Origin: Ardenticatenaceae bacterium
GTDB taxonomy: Bacteria; Chloroflexota; Anaerolineae; Promineifilales; Promineifilaceae
DNA: 64,000 nt
NCBI GenBank assembly: GCA_020634315.1
Contig: JACKBV010000019.1
Span: 1-64,000 of the forward strand
Direction: 5' to 3'
Numbering within the stretch: the stretch's first letter is position 1; every line of letters begins with the position of its first letter. The position numbers and the translations under genes were made by a program. The notes beneath the pieces were generated by a model, which was not told the origin of the DNA, did not search any database, and saw only the letters and a program-made list of their open reading frames with translations. Below, piece by piece: positions 8,546 through 16,582 of the stretch.

Positions 8546-10615
8546 ATGGCACTGTTGACGACAAATGACCTGGGACACGCCTTTGGCGCTGATGATTTGT
8601 TCAGCGATGTGAATGTCCTTGTCAATGACAAGGATCGCATTGGCCTGGTTGGCCCTAATGGCGTTGGCAAAACGACTTTGCTGTTGATTCTGGCGGGTAT
8701 GTTGGAATCCACGACCGGAACGGTGACGCGTGGCCGCGATATGACGCTTGGCTATTTGCGCCAGGAGGCGGTGCTGACTTTTAGCGGTCGTGAGCATACG
8801 ATGTTCCAGGAGATGTTGACGGTGTTTGCCAATTTGCGCCAGATGGAGAGTGATTTGCGTAAGTTGGAAGCGGTGATGGAGGCTGGTGATGCTGGCGAGG
8901 ATGTGTTGGCGGAATACGGCCGTATCCAGGAACAGTACGAGCATGGCGGTGGCTACGACTATCAGGTAGACATCAAACGCGTGCTGCAAGGGCTTGGCTT
9001 CACCCAAAATGAGTGGGATACACCGCTGCCCCATCTCAGCGGCGGCCAAAAGACACGCGTCTTGCTCGGCCGTTTGCTGCTTGAAAAGCCAGACCTGCTC
9101 ATTCTTGATGAACCCACCAACCATCTGGACATGGATGCCGTTGAGTGGCTGGAGCGCACACTGCGCACCTGGCCCGGCGCACTGCTCATCGTCAGCCATG
9201 ACCGTTATTTTCTCGACCGCGTTGTCGATCAGGTTTGGGAAATGCGTCAAACAGGCGTTGACGCTTATCGTGGCAATTACACGATTTATTTGCAGCAGCG
9301 GCAAGAGCGATGGGAACGGGAGCAAGCTGTTTTCTTGGCTGAAAAAGAGCGCCTCGAAGAAGAATTGGATTGGGTGCGCCGCCACATTGCCGGTGGCAAA
9401 ACGGACATTGCCAAGGGCAAGTTGAAGCGATTGACGCGTGATATTGTCTTGATCGAGCAAGTAGGCGTGTTGGGCAAGGAAAATAAAAGCTGGCTGGAAA
9501 TTGGCGGGCGTGTGCGCACTTTGACGGTTAACGAGGCCGAGCAGCGGCTGCGCCTGCTGAAACCGCCTGATGATCGCCCGCCACGCTTAAACATGAAACT
9601 GCACAGCGAGGAACGAAGCGGCCGTACCGTGCTGCGCTGTAAGAAATTGCACGTTGGCTATCCCAACCGCGCTTTGTTTACGACGGATAAAATTAAATTG
9701 GATCGTGAAGATTGCGCGGCGCTTATTGGCCCCAATGGCAGCGGCAAAACAACATTTTTGCGTACGCTGTTGGGTGAACTGCCAACCTTACGGGGCGATT
9801 TGTTCTGGGGAGAGAATGTGCAAATCGGCTATTTTGCCCAGGGACATGAACAGTTAGATCCCAGTCGCCGTTTGCTCGATGAGTTGCGGGCACATGTGGA
9901 GATGGAAGTTGCCGAAGCCCGCCATTATCTGGCGCAATATCTCTTTCGCGGCAACGATGTCTTTAAGCTGGTGTCTGAATTGAGCGGTGGCGAGCGTGGC
10001 CGTTTGGCGCTGGCTATCCTGGCGCGTACCGGGGCTAATGTGCTGCTGTTGGATGAGCCAACCAATCATCTTGATATTCCTTCGCAGGAAGTGGTGCAGC
10101 AGGTATTGGAGCAATTTGATGGCACGATCCTGCTTGTGTCGCATGATCGTTATCTGGTCAATCGGTTGGCAACTCAGATTTGGGAGCTGCGTGATGATCA
10201 TTTGCATATTTTCCCTGGCACGTATGCTCAATTTTTGGCGGCTCGTGGCGGAGAGGATGTAACGGAAACGGCCGTTGCCGCTGAAGCCAAAATCATCCTG
10301 CCCCAAAGTTCGCCAGATGCGCCATCGCCTGCGCCAGATATAAGCTGGGTCGAAGAACTGGTGACACCACCCGTTGCCGAAAAACCCAAAAAGCGCAAAA
10401 AGAAATCCCACCAAAGCTGGGAAGAGCGTCTGGGCGAGCTGGATGCCGAATTAGCAGAGGCAGAATCGTGGCTGGGCGAGTTGGCATTGCAGATGGAAAT
10501 GGCACAAGCCGCCGCCGACACCGCGTGGCTGGAACAATTGCAAGCAGACCATGAAGCAACCCAAACCCGCATTGCCGCACTGACCGCCGAATGGGATGAA
10601 TGGATGGCAATGTAA
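8546..10615 (+). CDS. ABC-F family ATPase (Uup/EttA-like)
   Basis: A soluble protein of two tandem ABC ATPase domains without membrane segments, acting on ribosomes in characterised relatives. Domain 1: Walker A GPNGVGKTT near residue 36, signature LSGGQ near 165 and LDEPTNHLD near 188. Domain 2: GPNGSGKTT near 395, LSGGE near 480, and a second LDEPTNHLD. The arm/linker between them carries a charged helical RQERWEREQAVF segment. A basic Lys-rich stretch and a C-terminal coiled coil (about 605-689) resemble the Uup C-terminal domain. Subfamily is not certain; EttA normally lacks such a long tail. Confidence 0.9.
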   Translation: MALLTTNDLGHAFGADDLFSDVNVLVNDKDRIGLVGPNGVGKTTLLLILAGMLESTTGTVTRGRDMTLGYLRQEAVLTFSGREHTMFQEMLTVFANLRQMESDLRKLEAVMEAGDAGEDVLAEYGRIQEQYEHGGGYDYQVDIKRVLQGLGFTQNEWDTPLPHLSGGQKTRVLLGRLLLEKPDLLILDEPTNHLDMDAVEWLERTLRTWPGALLIVSHDRYFLDRVVDQVWEMRQTGVDAYRGNYTIYLQQRQERWEREQAVFLAEKERLEEELDWVRRHIAGGKTDIAKGKLKRLTRDIVLIEQVGVLGKENKSWLEIGGRVRTLTVNEAEQRLRLLKPPDDRPPRLNMKLHSEERSGRTVLRCKKLHVGYPNRALFTTDKIKLDREDCAALIGPNGSGKTTFLRTLLGELPTLRGDLFWGENVQIGYFAQGHEQLDPSRRLLDELRAHVEMEVAEARHYLAQYLFRGNDVFKLVSELSGGERGRLALAILARTGANVLLLDEPTNHLDIPSQEVVQQVLEQFDGTILLVSHDRYLVNRLATQIWELRDDHLHIFPGTYAQFLAARGGEDVTETAVAAEAKIILPQSSPDAPSPAPDISWVEELVTPPVAEKPKKRKKKSHQSWEERLGELDAELAEAESWLGELALQMEMAQAAADTAWLEQLQADHEATQTRIAALTAEWDEWMAM

Positions 10616-10634
10616 AAATGCCTTTGACTTGCCC

Positions 10635-10663
10635 TTGACTTATCCGCAACGCTTTGTTAGACT
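10635..10663 (+). promoter_or_regulatory. Promoter of the aromatic biosynthesis operon
   Basis: TTGACT (10635-10640), 17 bp, TAGACT (10658-10663) with an upstream TGT giving an extended -10. A second TTGACT occurs at 10624-10629. The predicted start of transcription near 10670 leaves room for the leader peptide and attenuator before aroH. Confidence 0.6.
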
Positions 10664-10694
10664 GTGCCCCATTCGGTAGATTGAAGCAATAAAC

Positions 10695-10772
10695 ATGATT
10701 CGTTCTTTCTTTTTTAGCGGCTATTTTTATTTTTGGAGCAACCTACACAAGGATGCTGTTGGTGCCGCTTGA
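10695..10772 (+). CDS. Aromatic-rich leader peptide (25 aa) of the aro operon
   Basis: A short ORF beginning ATG ATT CGT and ending TGA at 10770-10772. Eight of its 25 residues are aromatic: Phe-Phe-Phe at 5-7 and YFYFW at 10-14. This is the pattern of pheL-type leader peptides, in which ribosome stalling at scarce Phe/Tyr/Trp tRNAs controls downstream transcription. An in-frame TAG at 10677 lies just upstream. The ribosome site is weak (GAAG about 9 bases before the ATG). It is followed by a terminator and the complete aro operon, which supports a regulatory role. The peptide itself probably has no function. Confidence 0.75.
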   Translation: MIRSFFFSGYFYFWSNLHKDAVGAA

Positions 10773-10822
10773 GCTAAGAAAGCAACGACAAGAGTAAGAA
10801 AAGCAAGCACGAGGCCAACAGC
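10716..10822 (+). promoter_or_regulatory. Attenuator pairing segments (protector, antiterminator)
   Basis: Segment 1, AGCGGC (10716-10721, inside the leader codons), is complementary to GCCGCT (10764-10769). Segment 2, GCTGTTGG (10755-10762), is exactly complementary to CCAACAGC (10815-10822), which contains the loop and the base of the terminator stem. Pairing of segment 2 with the terminator would prevent the terminator from forming. A ribosome that stalls at codons 10-14 leaves segment 2 free, whereas a ribosome at the stop codon covers it, as in classical trp/phe attenuation. Confidence 0.65.
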
Positions 10823-10835
10823 CTCGTGCTTTTTT
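10805..10835 (+). terminator. Intrinsic terminator of the aro attenuator
   Basis: AAGCACGAGGC (10805-10815), loop CAACA, GCCTCGTGCTT (10821-10831), with a run of six T (10830-10835). It is a perfect 11-bp stem located after the leader peptide and 20 bp before the aroH start. Confidence 0.9.
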
Positions 10836-10855
10836 GTTTGTCTGGAGAATAGTTT

Positions 10856-11263
10856 ATGGCAATACGTGGAATAAGAGGGGCTGCCATTGCAGCCGCAAAT
10901 GAAGCAGGAGCAATTGCAACGGCGACAAAGGCGCTGTTACAAGAAATTATGATGGTGAACCCGACGCTGGAAACGGCCGATATTGCCAGCGCATTTTTCA
11001 CCGTCACCGATGACCTTAACGCCAGTTACCCTGCTCTGGCTGCGCGTGAATTAGGCTGGCACGAGGTTCCCCTACTCTGTGCCCGCGAAATCCCCGTACC
11101 CGGCAGCATGCCCATGTGCATTCGGGTGCTCATTCAGTGGAATACTGAACTGCCACAAAAAGCAGTGCAGTATGTTTATTTAGGCGAGGCGGCGCGTTTG
11201 CGCCCCGATTTACAACCCGCAAACGGGTCCATTAATCCCCAAGAAATAGGAGCGAGGTTATGA
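10856..11263 (+). CDS. aroH: Chorismate mutase, AroH type
   Basis: Converts chorismate to prephenate. The 135-residue sequence has the AroH-fold hallmarks: an N-terminal RGIRGAA strand, the central DLNASYPALAARELGW and VPLLCAREIPVPGSMPMCIRVL segments (Arg and Cys of the active site), and VQYVYLGEAARLRPDL at the C-terminus. GGAG in TCTGGAGAAT precedes the ATG. Its TGA overlaps the ATG of the DAHP synthase gene by four bases, so the two are translationally coupled. It is the first structural gene after the attenuator. Confidence 0.92.
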   Translation: MAIRGIRGAAIAAANEAGAIATATKALLQEIMMVNPTLETADIASAFFTVTDDLNASYPALAARELGWHEVPLLCAREIPVPGSMPMCIRVLIQWNTELPQKAVQYVYLGEAARLRPDLQPANGSINPQEIGARL

Positions 11264-12309
11264 TGATAGTCATGCAAAGTGATGCCACACAGGAACAAAT
11301 TAGCGCCGTTGTCTCTCGTGTAGAAGCAAATGGCTTAAAGGTTCACCTGTCCCGTGGCGCAGAACGCACCGTGATCGGTATTGTTGGTGATATTCGTGTT
11401 GTGCAGCCAGATCAGTTCAACCATATGCCCGGTATTGCCCAGATAACACCTATTTCCCGTCCCTACAAATTAGCCTCCCGTGAATTTATCTCCGAAGATA
11501 CACATTTCACCATCAATGGCCTGCCCGTAGGCGGTTCCAGTGTCGTCGTTGTTGCCGGCCCCTGTTCCGTTGAGGATCGGACACAATTGTTGGAAACTGC
11601 GCACGCCGTGCGTGAAGCAGGCGGACATGCCCTGCGTGGTGGAGCGTTCAAACCTCGCACTTCTCCATATGCTTTCCAGGGCTTGGGGGAATATGGCCTG
11701 GAATTATTAGCCGAAGCGCGTGAGCAAACCGGCCTTTCCATTGTCACAGAAGTGATGTCTGTCGATCAGATTCCGGTGGTCATGCAATATGCCGATGTCA
11801 TGCAAATAGGGGCACGCAACATGCAAAACTACTCGCTGCTGCATGCGGTTGGCGAAAGCCAATACCCGGTTTTGCTAAAGCGGGGCATGTCGGCGACGAT
11901 TCAGGAGCTGCTGATGGCTGCGGAATATGTGTTGTCGCATGGCAACCGGCGCGTGATGTTATGTGAGCGAGGAATTCGTACCTTTGAGACGGCAACACGT
12001 AACACAACGGACATTAACGCTGTGCCCGTGTTGAAATCGCTGACCCATTTGCCGGTTATTTTAGACCCCAGCCACAGCACGGGGCATTGGGCTTATGTGA
12101 CGGCAATTGCCCGCGCCGGTATCGCTGCCGGTGCCGATGGCCTGATTGTCGAGGTGCATACCCATCCAGAGGCGGCCATGTCAGATGGCGGGCAATCCTT
12201 GAAGCCAGAGCGGTTTGCGGAGTTGGTGCGTCAGGTAGGGGCGGTTGCTGCTGCGGTCAATCGTGAATTGGCACCGCAACCGGCGCTGCCTGCGGGCGTT
12301 CCCGGCTGA
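11260..12309 (+). CDS. aroF: 3-deoxy-7-phosphoheptulonate (DAHP) synthase, type I-beta
   Basis: Condenses phosphoenolpyruvate with erythrose 4-phosphate, the first step of the shikimate pathway. It begins with an approximately 70-residue ferredoxin-like/ACT domain (as in Thermotoga DAHP synthase), followed by a TIM-barrel domain with VAGPCSVE, ALRGGAFKPRTSPY, LLKRGMS, LCERGIRTFE and LDPSHSTGH. The N-terminal domain makes feedback inhibition by Tyr or Phe likely. It overlaps aroH by four bases and is followed after 2 bp by tyrA. Confidence 0.93.
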   Translation: MMIVMQSDATQEQISAVVSRVEANGLKVHLSRGAERTVIGIVGDIRVVQPDQFNHMPGIAQITPISRPYKLASREFISEDTHFTINGLPVGGSSVVVVAGPCSVEDRTQLLETAHAVREAGGHALRGGAFKPRTSPYAFQGLGEYGLELLAEAREQTGLSIVTEVMSVDQIPVVMQYADVMQIGARNMQNYSLLHAVGESQYPVLLKRGMSATIQELLMAAEYVLSHGNRRVMLCERGIRTFETATRNTTDINAVPVLKSLTHLPVILDPSHSTGHWAYVTAIARAGIAAGADGLIVEVHTHPEAAMSDGGQSLKPERFAELVRQVGAVAAAVNRELAPQPALPAGVPG

Positions 12310-12311
12310 TT

Positions 12312-13166
12312 ATGAGCGAGCCTGACTTTAGTTTGGCACAGACGCGCGTGGCGATTGTTGGCCTGGGGTTGATGGGCGGTTCGTTGGCGTTGGATTTGCG
12401 TGGAAAGTGTGCGGCCGTTTACGGTGTAGACCCTGACCCTGATACGCAAATGTTGGCGCGAACGCGGGGCATCGTGGCGAAAATCAGCGGCGACCTGGCG
12501 GATATTCTGCCAGAGGCCGACCTGGTGATTTTGGCGGCACCGGTGCGGGTGATTGTTAAGTTGGTGCAGTCATTGCCTGATGCGCATCCGGGAACGGCCG
12601 TTATCATGGACATCGGCTCCACCAAAACAGACATTGTGGCGGCTATGGCCGCCTTGCCGCCGCGATTTGACCCCATTGGCGGGCATCCCATGTGCGGGCG
12701 CGAAGTCTCCTCATTGGTCAATGCCTACACGGGCATGTATCGGGGTGCGCCCTTTGCATTGACGCCGCTGCCGCGCACAACGACACGCGCACAGGCATTG
12801 GCGGCGCAAGTTGTGGCTGCTGTTGGCGCAAACTTGCTCTGGTTGGATGCCGCCACACACGACCAATGGGTCGCGGCCACCAGCCATTTACCTTATCTGG
12901 TTGCCGCCGCGTTGGCTGGCGCGACGCCTCTTGACGCCGCGCCCTTGGTGGGGCCGGGCTTTCTCAGCACGACACGTCTGGCCGGCTCTTCGCGCCAGAT
13001 GATGCTGGATATTTTGGCGACCAACCGCGCTGAAGTGTTGAGTGCTCTGGCACGTTTTGAGCATAATCTGGCGGCGCTCAGGCAAAGCCTGGATGCCGCT
13101 GACTGGGACGCGCTGCTGGCGCTGCTGGCACAGGGAGCCGAACGACGGCAAGAGATTGTGGGGTAG
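12312..13166 (+). CDS. tyrA: Prephenate/arogenate dehydrogenase
   Basis: Oxidatively decarboxylates prephenate (or arogenate) on the route to tyrosine. Rossmann motif GLGLMGGSLAL is at the N-terminus, and IGGHPMCGRE carries the substrate-binding His near residue 122. The helical dimerisation domain follows. At 284 residues there is no fused chorismate mutase or ACT domain; aroH supplies the mutase. The gap to aroF is 2 bp, and to aroA 3 bp. Whether the cofactor is NAD or NADP, and prephenate or arogenate is preferred, is not determined. Confidence 0.9.
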   Translation: MSEPDFSLAQTRVAIVGLGLMGGSLALDLRGKCAAVYGVDPDPDTQMLARTRGIVAKISGDLADILPEADLVILAAPVRVIVKLVQSLPDAHPGTAVIMDIGSTKTDIVAAMAALPPRFDPIGGHPMCGREVSSLVNAYTGMYRGAPFALTPLPRTTTRAQALAAQVVAAVGANLLWLDAATHDQWVAATSHLPYLVAAALAGATPLDAAPLVGPGFLSTTRLAGSSRQMMLDILATNRAEVLSALARFEHNLAALRQSLDAADWDALLALLAQGAERRQEIVG

Positions 13167-13169
13167 AGG

Positions 13170-14483
13170 ATGATTGTAAAACCTGGGAATGCGCTGCGAG
13201 GCACGATGACGCTGCCCGGCGACAAATCAATTTCGCATCGTGCGATTTTGTTTGCGGCCTTGGCCGATGGCGAAAGTGTGATTGACAATGTGTTGGTGTC
13301 GGGGGTGACGGAGGCGATGCTGCGGGCGCTGACGGCGTTGGGCGTGCCCTGGCAGCTAGACGGCACACGGTTGACGGTGCAGGGAGGCGGGCTGCATGGC
13401 TTGCAATCGCCATCTGCACCTATTGATTGTGGCAATTCGGCGACGACGATTCGCTTGTTGGCCGGTGTGCTGGCGGGGGCGGGGGTAACGGCCGTTCTCG
13501 ATGGTTCGCCAGGGCTGCGGCGGCGGCCGATGCGGCGCGTGGTGGCGCCATTACAGCAGATGGGTGTGGCGCTGACAGCTGTGGATGGGTGTGCGCCGTT
13601 GACCTTGGCGGTGGGGAAACGGCCGTTGCAAGCCTTAACCTATACCTTGCCGGTTGCCAGCGCACAGGTGAAATCTTGTTTGCTGCTGGCGGCATTGGCC
13701 GCCGCTGGCCCAACAACCCTGACCGAACCCGGCCCATCCCGTGATCACACCGAGCGGATGCTGCGCCAGATGGGCGTGCAGGTGGAAGAAGGGGCGGGAC
13801 AGGAAGCGGCGCAAGAACGATGGGTGCGCCTTTATCCGCCAGAAACGGCGTTACGGCCGTTGCAAATAACCATACCGGGGGATATGTCCTCGGCCGCCTT
13901 TTTATTGGTAGCCGCCTTACTGACCCCCGGTTCGTTGGTGACATTAGCGGGGGTGGGATTGAACCCCACGCGCACGGGGCTGTTGGATGCGCTGCGCAGC
14001 ATGGGTGCCGACATTGCAATCAGTAACGAGCAGGAAATGGCTGGCGAGCCGATGGGGGACATCACTTTGCGTGCCGGGGAATTGCACGGCACAGAAATCG
14101 GTGGCGACCTGGTGGTGCGCATGATTGACGAGTTTCCTGCTTTTGCCGTGGCGGCGGCGTTGGCGGAAGGGCAGACGACCGTGCGCGATGCCTTGGAACT
14201 GCGTCACAAAGAGTCAGATCGCATCACCATGTTGTGCCAGGAGTTGCAGGCTGTGGGTGCGGATGTGACGGAAACGGCCGACGGCTTTGTTATTTATGGG
14301 AAACCTTTACTGACTGGTGGTACAATTAACCCACATCGAGATCATCGTCTGGCAATGTCGCTGGCTGTCGCTGGCCTGCGTTCTGTAAATGGGATTACGG
14401 TGCAGGGCGCAGAAATCATCAATGAATCATTTCCATCTTTCGCGCAGAATTTAAGTGAGTTAGGCGCGGCAATTTCAGTGTAA
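13170..14483 (+). CDS. aroA: 3-phosphoshikimate 1-carboxyvinyltransferase (EPSP synthase)
   Basis: Transfers the enolpyruvyl group of PEP to shikimate 3-phosphate. Motifs: LPGDKSISHRA near residue 12, GNSATTIRLLAG, SAQVKSCLLLAAL, and PHRDHRLAMSLAVAGL near the C-terminus. At 437 residues it is normal. The class (glyphosate sensitivity) cannot be judged safely from the motifs. It is tightly packed between tyrA and aroE. Confidence 0.95.
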   Translation: MIVKPGNALRGTMTLPGDKSISHRAILFAALADGESVIDNVLVSGVTEAMLRALTALGVPWQLDGTRLTVQGGGLHGLQSPSAPIDCGNSATTIRLLAGVLAGAGVTAVLDGSPGLRRRPMRRVVAPLQQMGVALTAVDGCAPLTLAVGKRPLQALTYTLPVASAQVKSCLLLAALAAAGPTTLTEPGPSRDHTERMLRQMGVQVEEGAGQEAAQERWVRLYPPETALRPLQITIPGDMSSAAFLLVAALLTPGSLVTLAGVGLNPTRTGLLDALRSMGADIAISNEQEMAGEPMGDITLRAGELHGTEIGGDLVVRMIDEFPAFAVAAALAEGQTTVRDALELRHKESDRITMLCQELQAVGADVTETADGFVIYGKPLLTGGTINPHRDHRLAMSLAVAGLRSVNGITVQGAEIINESFPSFAQNLSELGAAISV

Positions 14484-14494
14484 TTGAGCTATTC

Positions 14495-15349
14495 ATGGAT
14501 TTTTGGCGGTTGGGGTTAATTGGATATCCGCTGGAGCACAGCTTGTCGCCGCAGTTGCATTTGGCGGCGCTGCAAGCTGTCAATTTGCCGGGAGAGTATG
14601 TGTTGTACCCGGTACGGCCGTTACCCCCTGGTCAATCTGAGCTGGTAGGCCTGCTGCTGCAAGTGTGGCGCGGCGAGCTTTCCGGCTTGAATGTGACCAT
14701 TCCCCATAAACAAATTGTGCTGCCCTTACTTGATCAGTTGACGCCTGCGGCGCGTGCCATTGGCGCGGTGAATACGATTTGGTGCGAAGATGGGGTTTTG
14801 TGGGGCGATAACACCGATGCGCCCGGCTTTGAAGCTGATGTGCGCCGCTTTCTAGGGAGTGATTTTGGCCGTTTGCCCTATGCTCTTGTCTTGGGGGCGG
14901 GCGGCGCGGCGCGTGCCGTTGTGTATGCGCTGGCGCAGGCTGGTTGGGCTGTGACGATAGCGGCACGCCGTTTAGAGCAGGCGGAAGCGTTGGTCAAAAG
15001 CTTGCAACCGGCTGTTACGGGAACCTTAACGGCCGTTTCGCTGTCGGCGCATGTGTTGGCAGACAAAGTGGCGGGCATGGGGCTGATTGTCAACGCGACC
15101 CCGGTGGGCATGACGCCAAAGACGTTGGCTTCGCCCTGGCCGGGCGTGACTTTTGCCGAGGATACGGCCGTTTACGATCTCATCTACAATCCACGTGACA
15201 CCCGCCTCGTGCAAGATGCACGCGCTGCCGGTGTACGCGCCACCACTGGATTGGGAATGCTCATTGAGCAAGCCTCGTTGGCCTTTACCCGTTGGACAGG
15301 GCAACAAGTTCCCTACGAAGTGTGGCGTGACGCCGTAAGTGAGAATTAA
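14495..15349 (+). CDS. aroE: Shikimate dehydrogenase
   Basis: Reduces 3-dehydroshikimate with NADPH. The substrate domain includes YPLEHSLSPQLH near the N-terminus and NVTIPHKQ with the catalytic Lys; NTDAPGF contributes the conserved Asp. The nucleotide domain has GAGGAARAV, and NATPVGM is present near 198. The gene is 284 residues, 11 bp after aroA and 9 bp before aroC. Confidence 0.94.
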   Translation: MDFWRLGLIGYPLEHSLSPQLHLAALQAVNLPGEYVLYPVRPLPPGQSELVGLLLQVWRGELSGLNVTIPHKQIVLPLLDQLTPAARAIGAVNTIWCEDGVLWGDNTDAPGFEADVRRFLGSDFGRLPYALVLGAGGAARAVVYALAQAGWAVTIAARRLEQAEALVKSLQPAVTGTLTAVSLSAHVLADKVAGMGLIVNATPVGMTPKTLASPWPGVTFAEDTAVYDLIYNPRDTRLVQDARAAGVRATTGLGMLIEQASLAFTRWTGQQVPYEVWRDAVSEN

Positions 15350-15358
15350 GGACAAGCA

Positions 15359-16528
15359 ATGCCTTTACGCTTTTTAACAGCCGGGGAGTCACATGGGCCA
15401 GTTTTGACGGCGATTTTAGATGGATTGCCAGCCGGGTTGCCCCTTCCAGTAGAAGTCATCAATCAAGATTTGGCGCGTCGCCAACAAGGGTATGGCAGCG
15501 GGCCGCGCATGAAGTTGGAGCGGGACGAGGTTGCCATTGTCGGCGGCGTGATGGATGGTGTGACCATTGGCGCACCGCTGGCTTTGCAGGTGGCGAACTT
15601 GAATCATGAACGGTGGCAAGGGAAGCGTGTGGCTCCTTTTACCACACCACGTCCGGGGCATGTTGACCTGGGCGCGGCCGTTAAATATGGCTACCGGGAT
15701 TTGCGACCTGGACTGGAACGGGCGTCGGCGCGGGAAACGGCCGTTCGCGTGGCTGTTGGCGCGGTTTGTCGCCATTTTCTGGCGCAATTTGGCATCACAA
15801 TTGGTGGCTATGTGCGCTCGTTGGGCGAAATTGAAACGGCCGTTGATGACATCCCCTATGCACAACGCATCGCCAATGCGGCGACGAATGATGTAGGCTG
15901 CCCCGACCCGCAAGCTGTGGAAGCGATGCGCCAGCGCGTCCGCGAGATTATGCTGGCGCGGGACACATTGGGCGGCATCATCGAGGTGGTTGTGCTGGGA
16001 TTGCCGCCGGGATTGGGTTCGCATAGGCAGTGGGATACGCGCTTGGAGGCTCGATTGGGAACGGCCGTTCTCAGCATTCAGGCGATGAAGGGCGTCGAGT
16101 TTGGCGACGCATTTGCCAATACACGGCTGCCCGGCACACAAGTTCACGATCCCATTTTGCTAGATGGCGAGGCCTTGGTACGCCCTTCTAATCGCGCTGG
16201 CGGTCTGGAGGGGGGGATTACGACCGGGCAGCCGTTGGTGGTGCGTGCCGCCATGAAGCCAATTGCCACAACGCTGACACCGCAGCAAACGGTGAGTCTG
16301 GTAGAGGGCAAAGAAGTGCCCACCGAGTATGAACGCTCCGATTTTTGCCCGACGCCGCGCGGCGTGGTTATTGTCGAGGCGATGATTGCTTTTGTGTTGG
16401 CGGACGCCCTGCTGGAAAAGCTGGGCGGCGATTCGTTGGCAGAAATGCAGCCCCGTTTTGCTGCGCTGCGTCAGGCGCGGCTCTCCGATTTGGCAATGGA
16501 CAATACGGACCACATGTGGTGGCCGTAA
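15359..16528 (+). CDS. aroC: Chorismate synthase
   Basis: Eliminates phosphate from EPSP to give chorismate, with reduced FMN. The N-terminal TAGESHGPVLTAILDGLPAG is diagnostic (His active-site residue), followed by RRQQGYGSGPRMK and RPGHVDLGAAVKYG. The C-terminal RSDFCPTPRGVVIVEAMIAFVLADALLEK helps confirm it, of which SDFCPTPRG is the binding loop. At 389 residues it is of the longer bacterial form. It is separated by 54 bp from aroKB. Confidence 0.95.
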   Translation: MPLRFLTAGESHGPVLTAILDGLPAGLPLPVEVINQDLARRQQGYGSGPRMKLERDEVAIVGGVMDGVTIGAPLALQVANLNHERWQGKRVAPFTTPRPGHVDLGAAVKYGYRDLRPGLERASARETAVRVAVGAVCRHFLAQFGITIGGYVRSLGEIETAVDDIPYAQRIANAATNDVGCPDPQAVEAMRQRVREIMLARDTLGGIIEVVVLGLPPGLGSHRQWDTRLEARLGTAVLSIQAMKGVEFGDAFANTRLPGTQVHDPILLDGEALVRPSNRAGGLEGGITTGQPLVVRAAMKPIATTLTPQQTVSLVEGKEVPTEYERSDFCPTPRGVVIVEAMIAFVLADALLEKLGGDSLAEMQPRFAALRQARLSDLAMDNTDHMWWP

Positions 16529-16582
16529 GATTTGTGGTTTGTAAGCGATAGCTGCTTGCTGACTATCGACCTCTAATTATCA

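Noticed and set aside
8393..9460. 355-codon minus-strand ORF within the ABC-F gene
   Set aside because: Antisense shadow; the plus strand carries both Walker motifs and signatures in frame.
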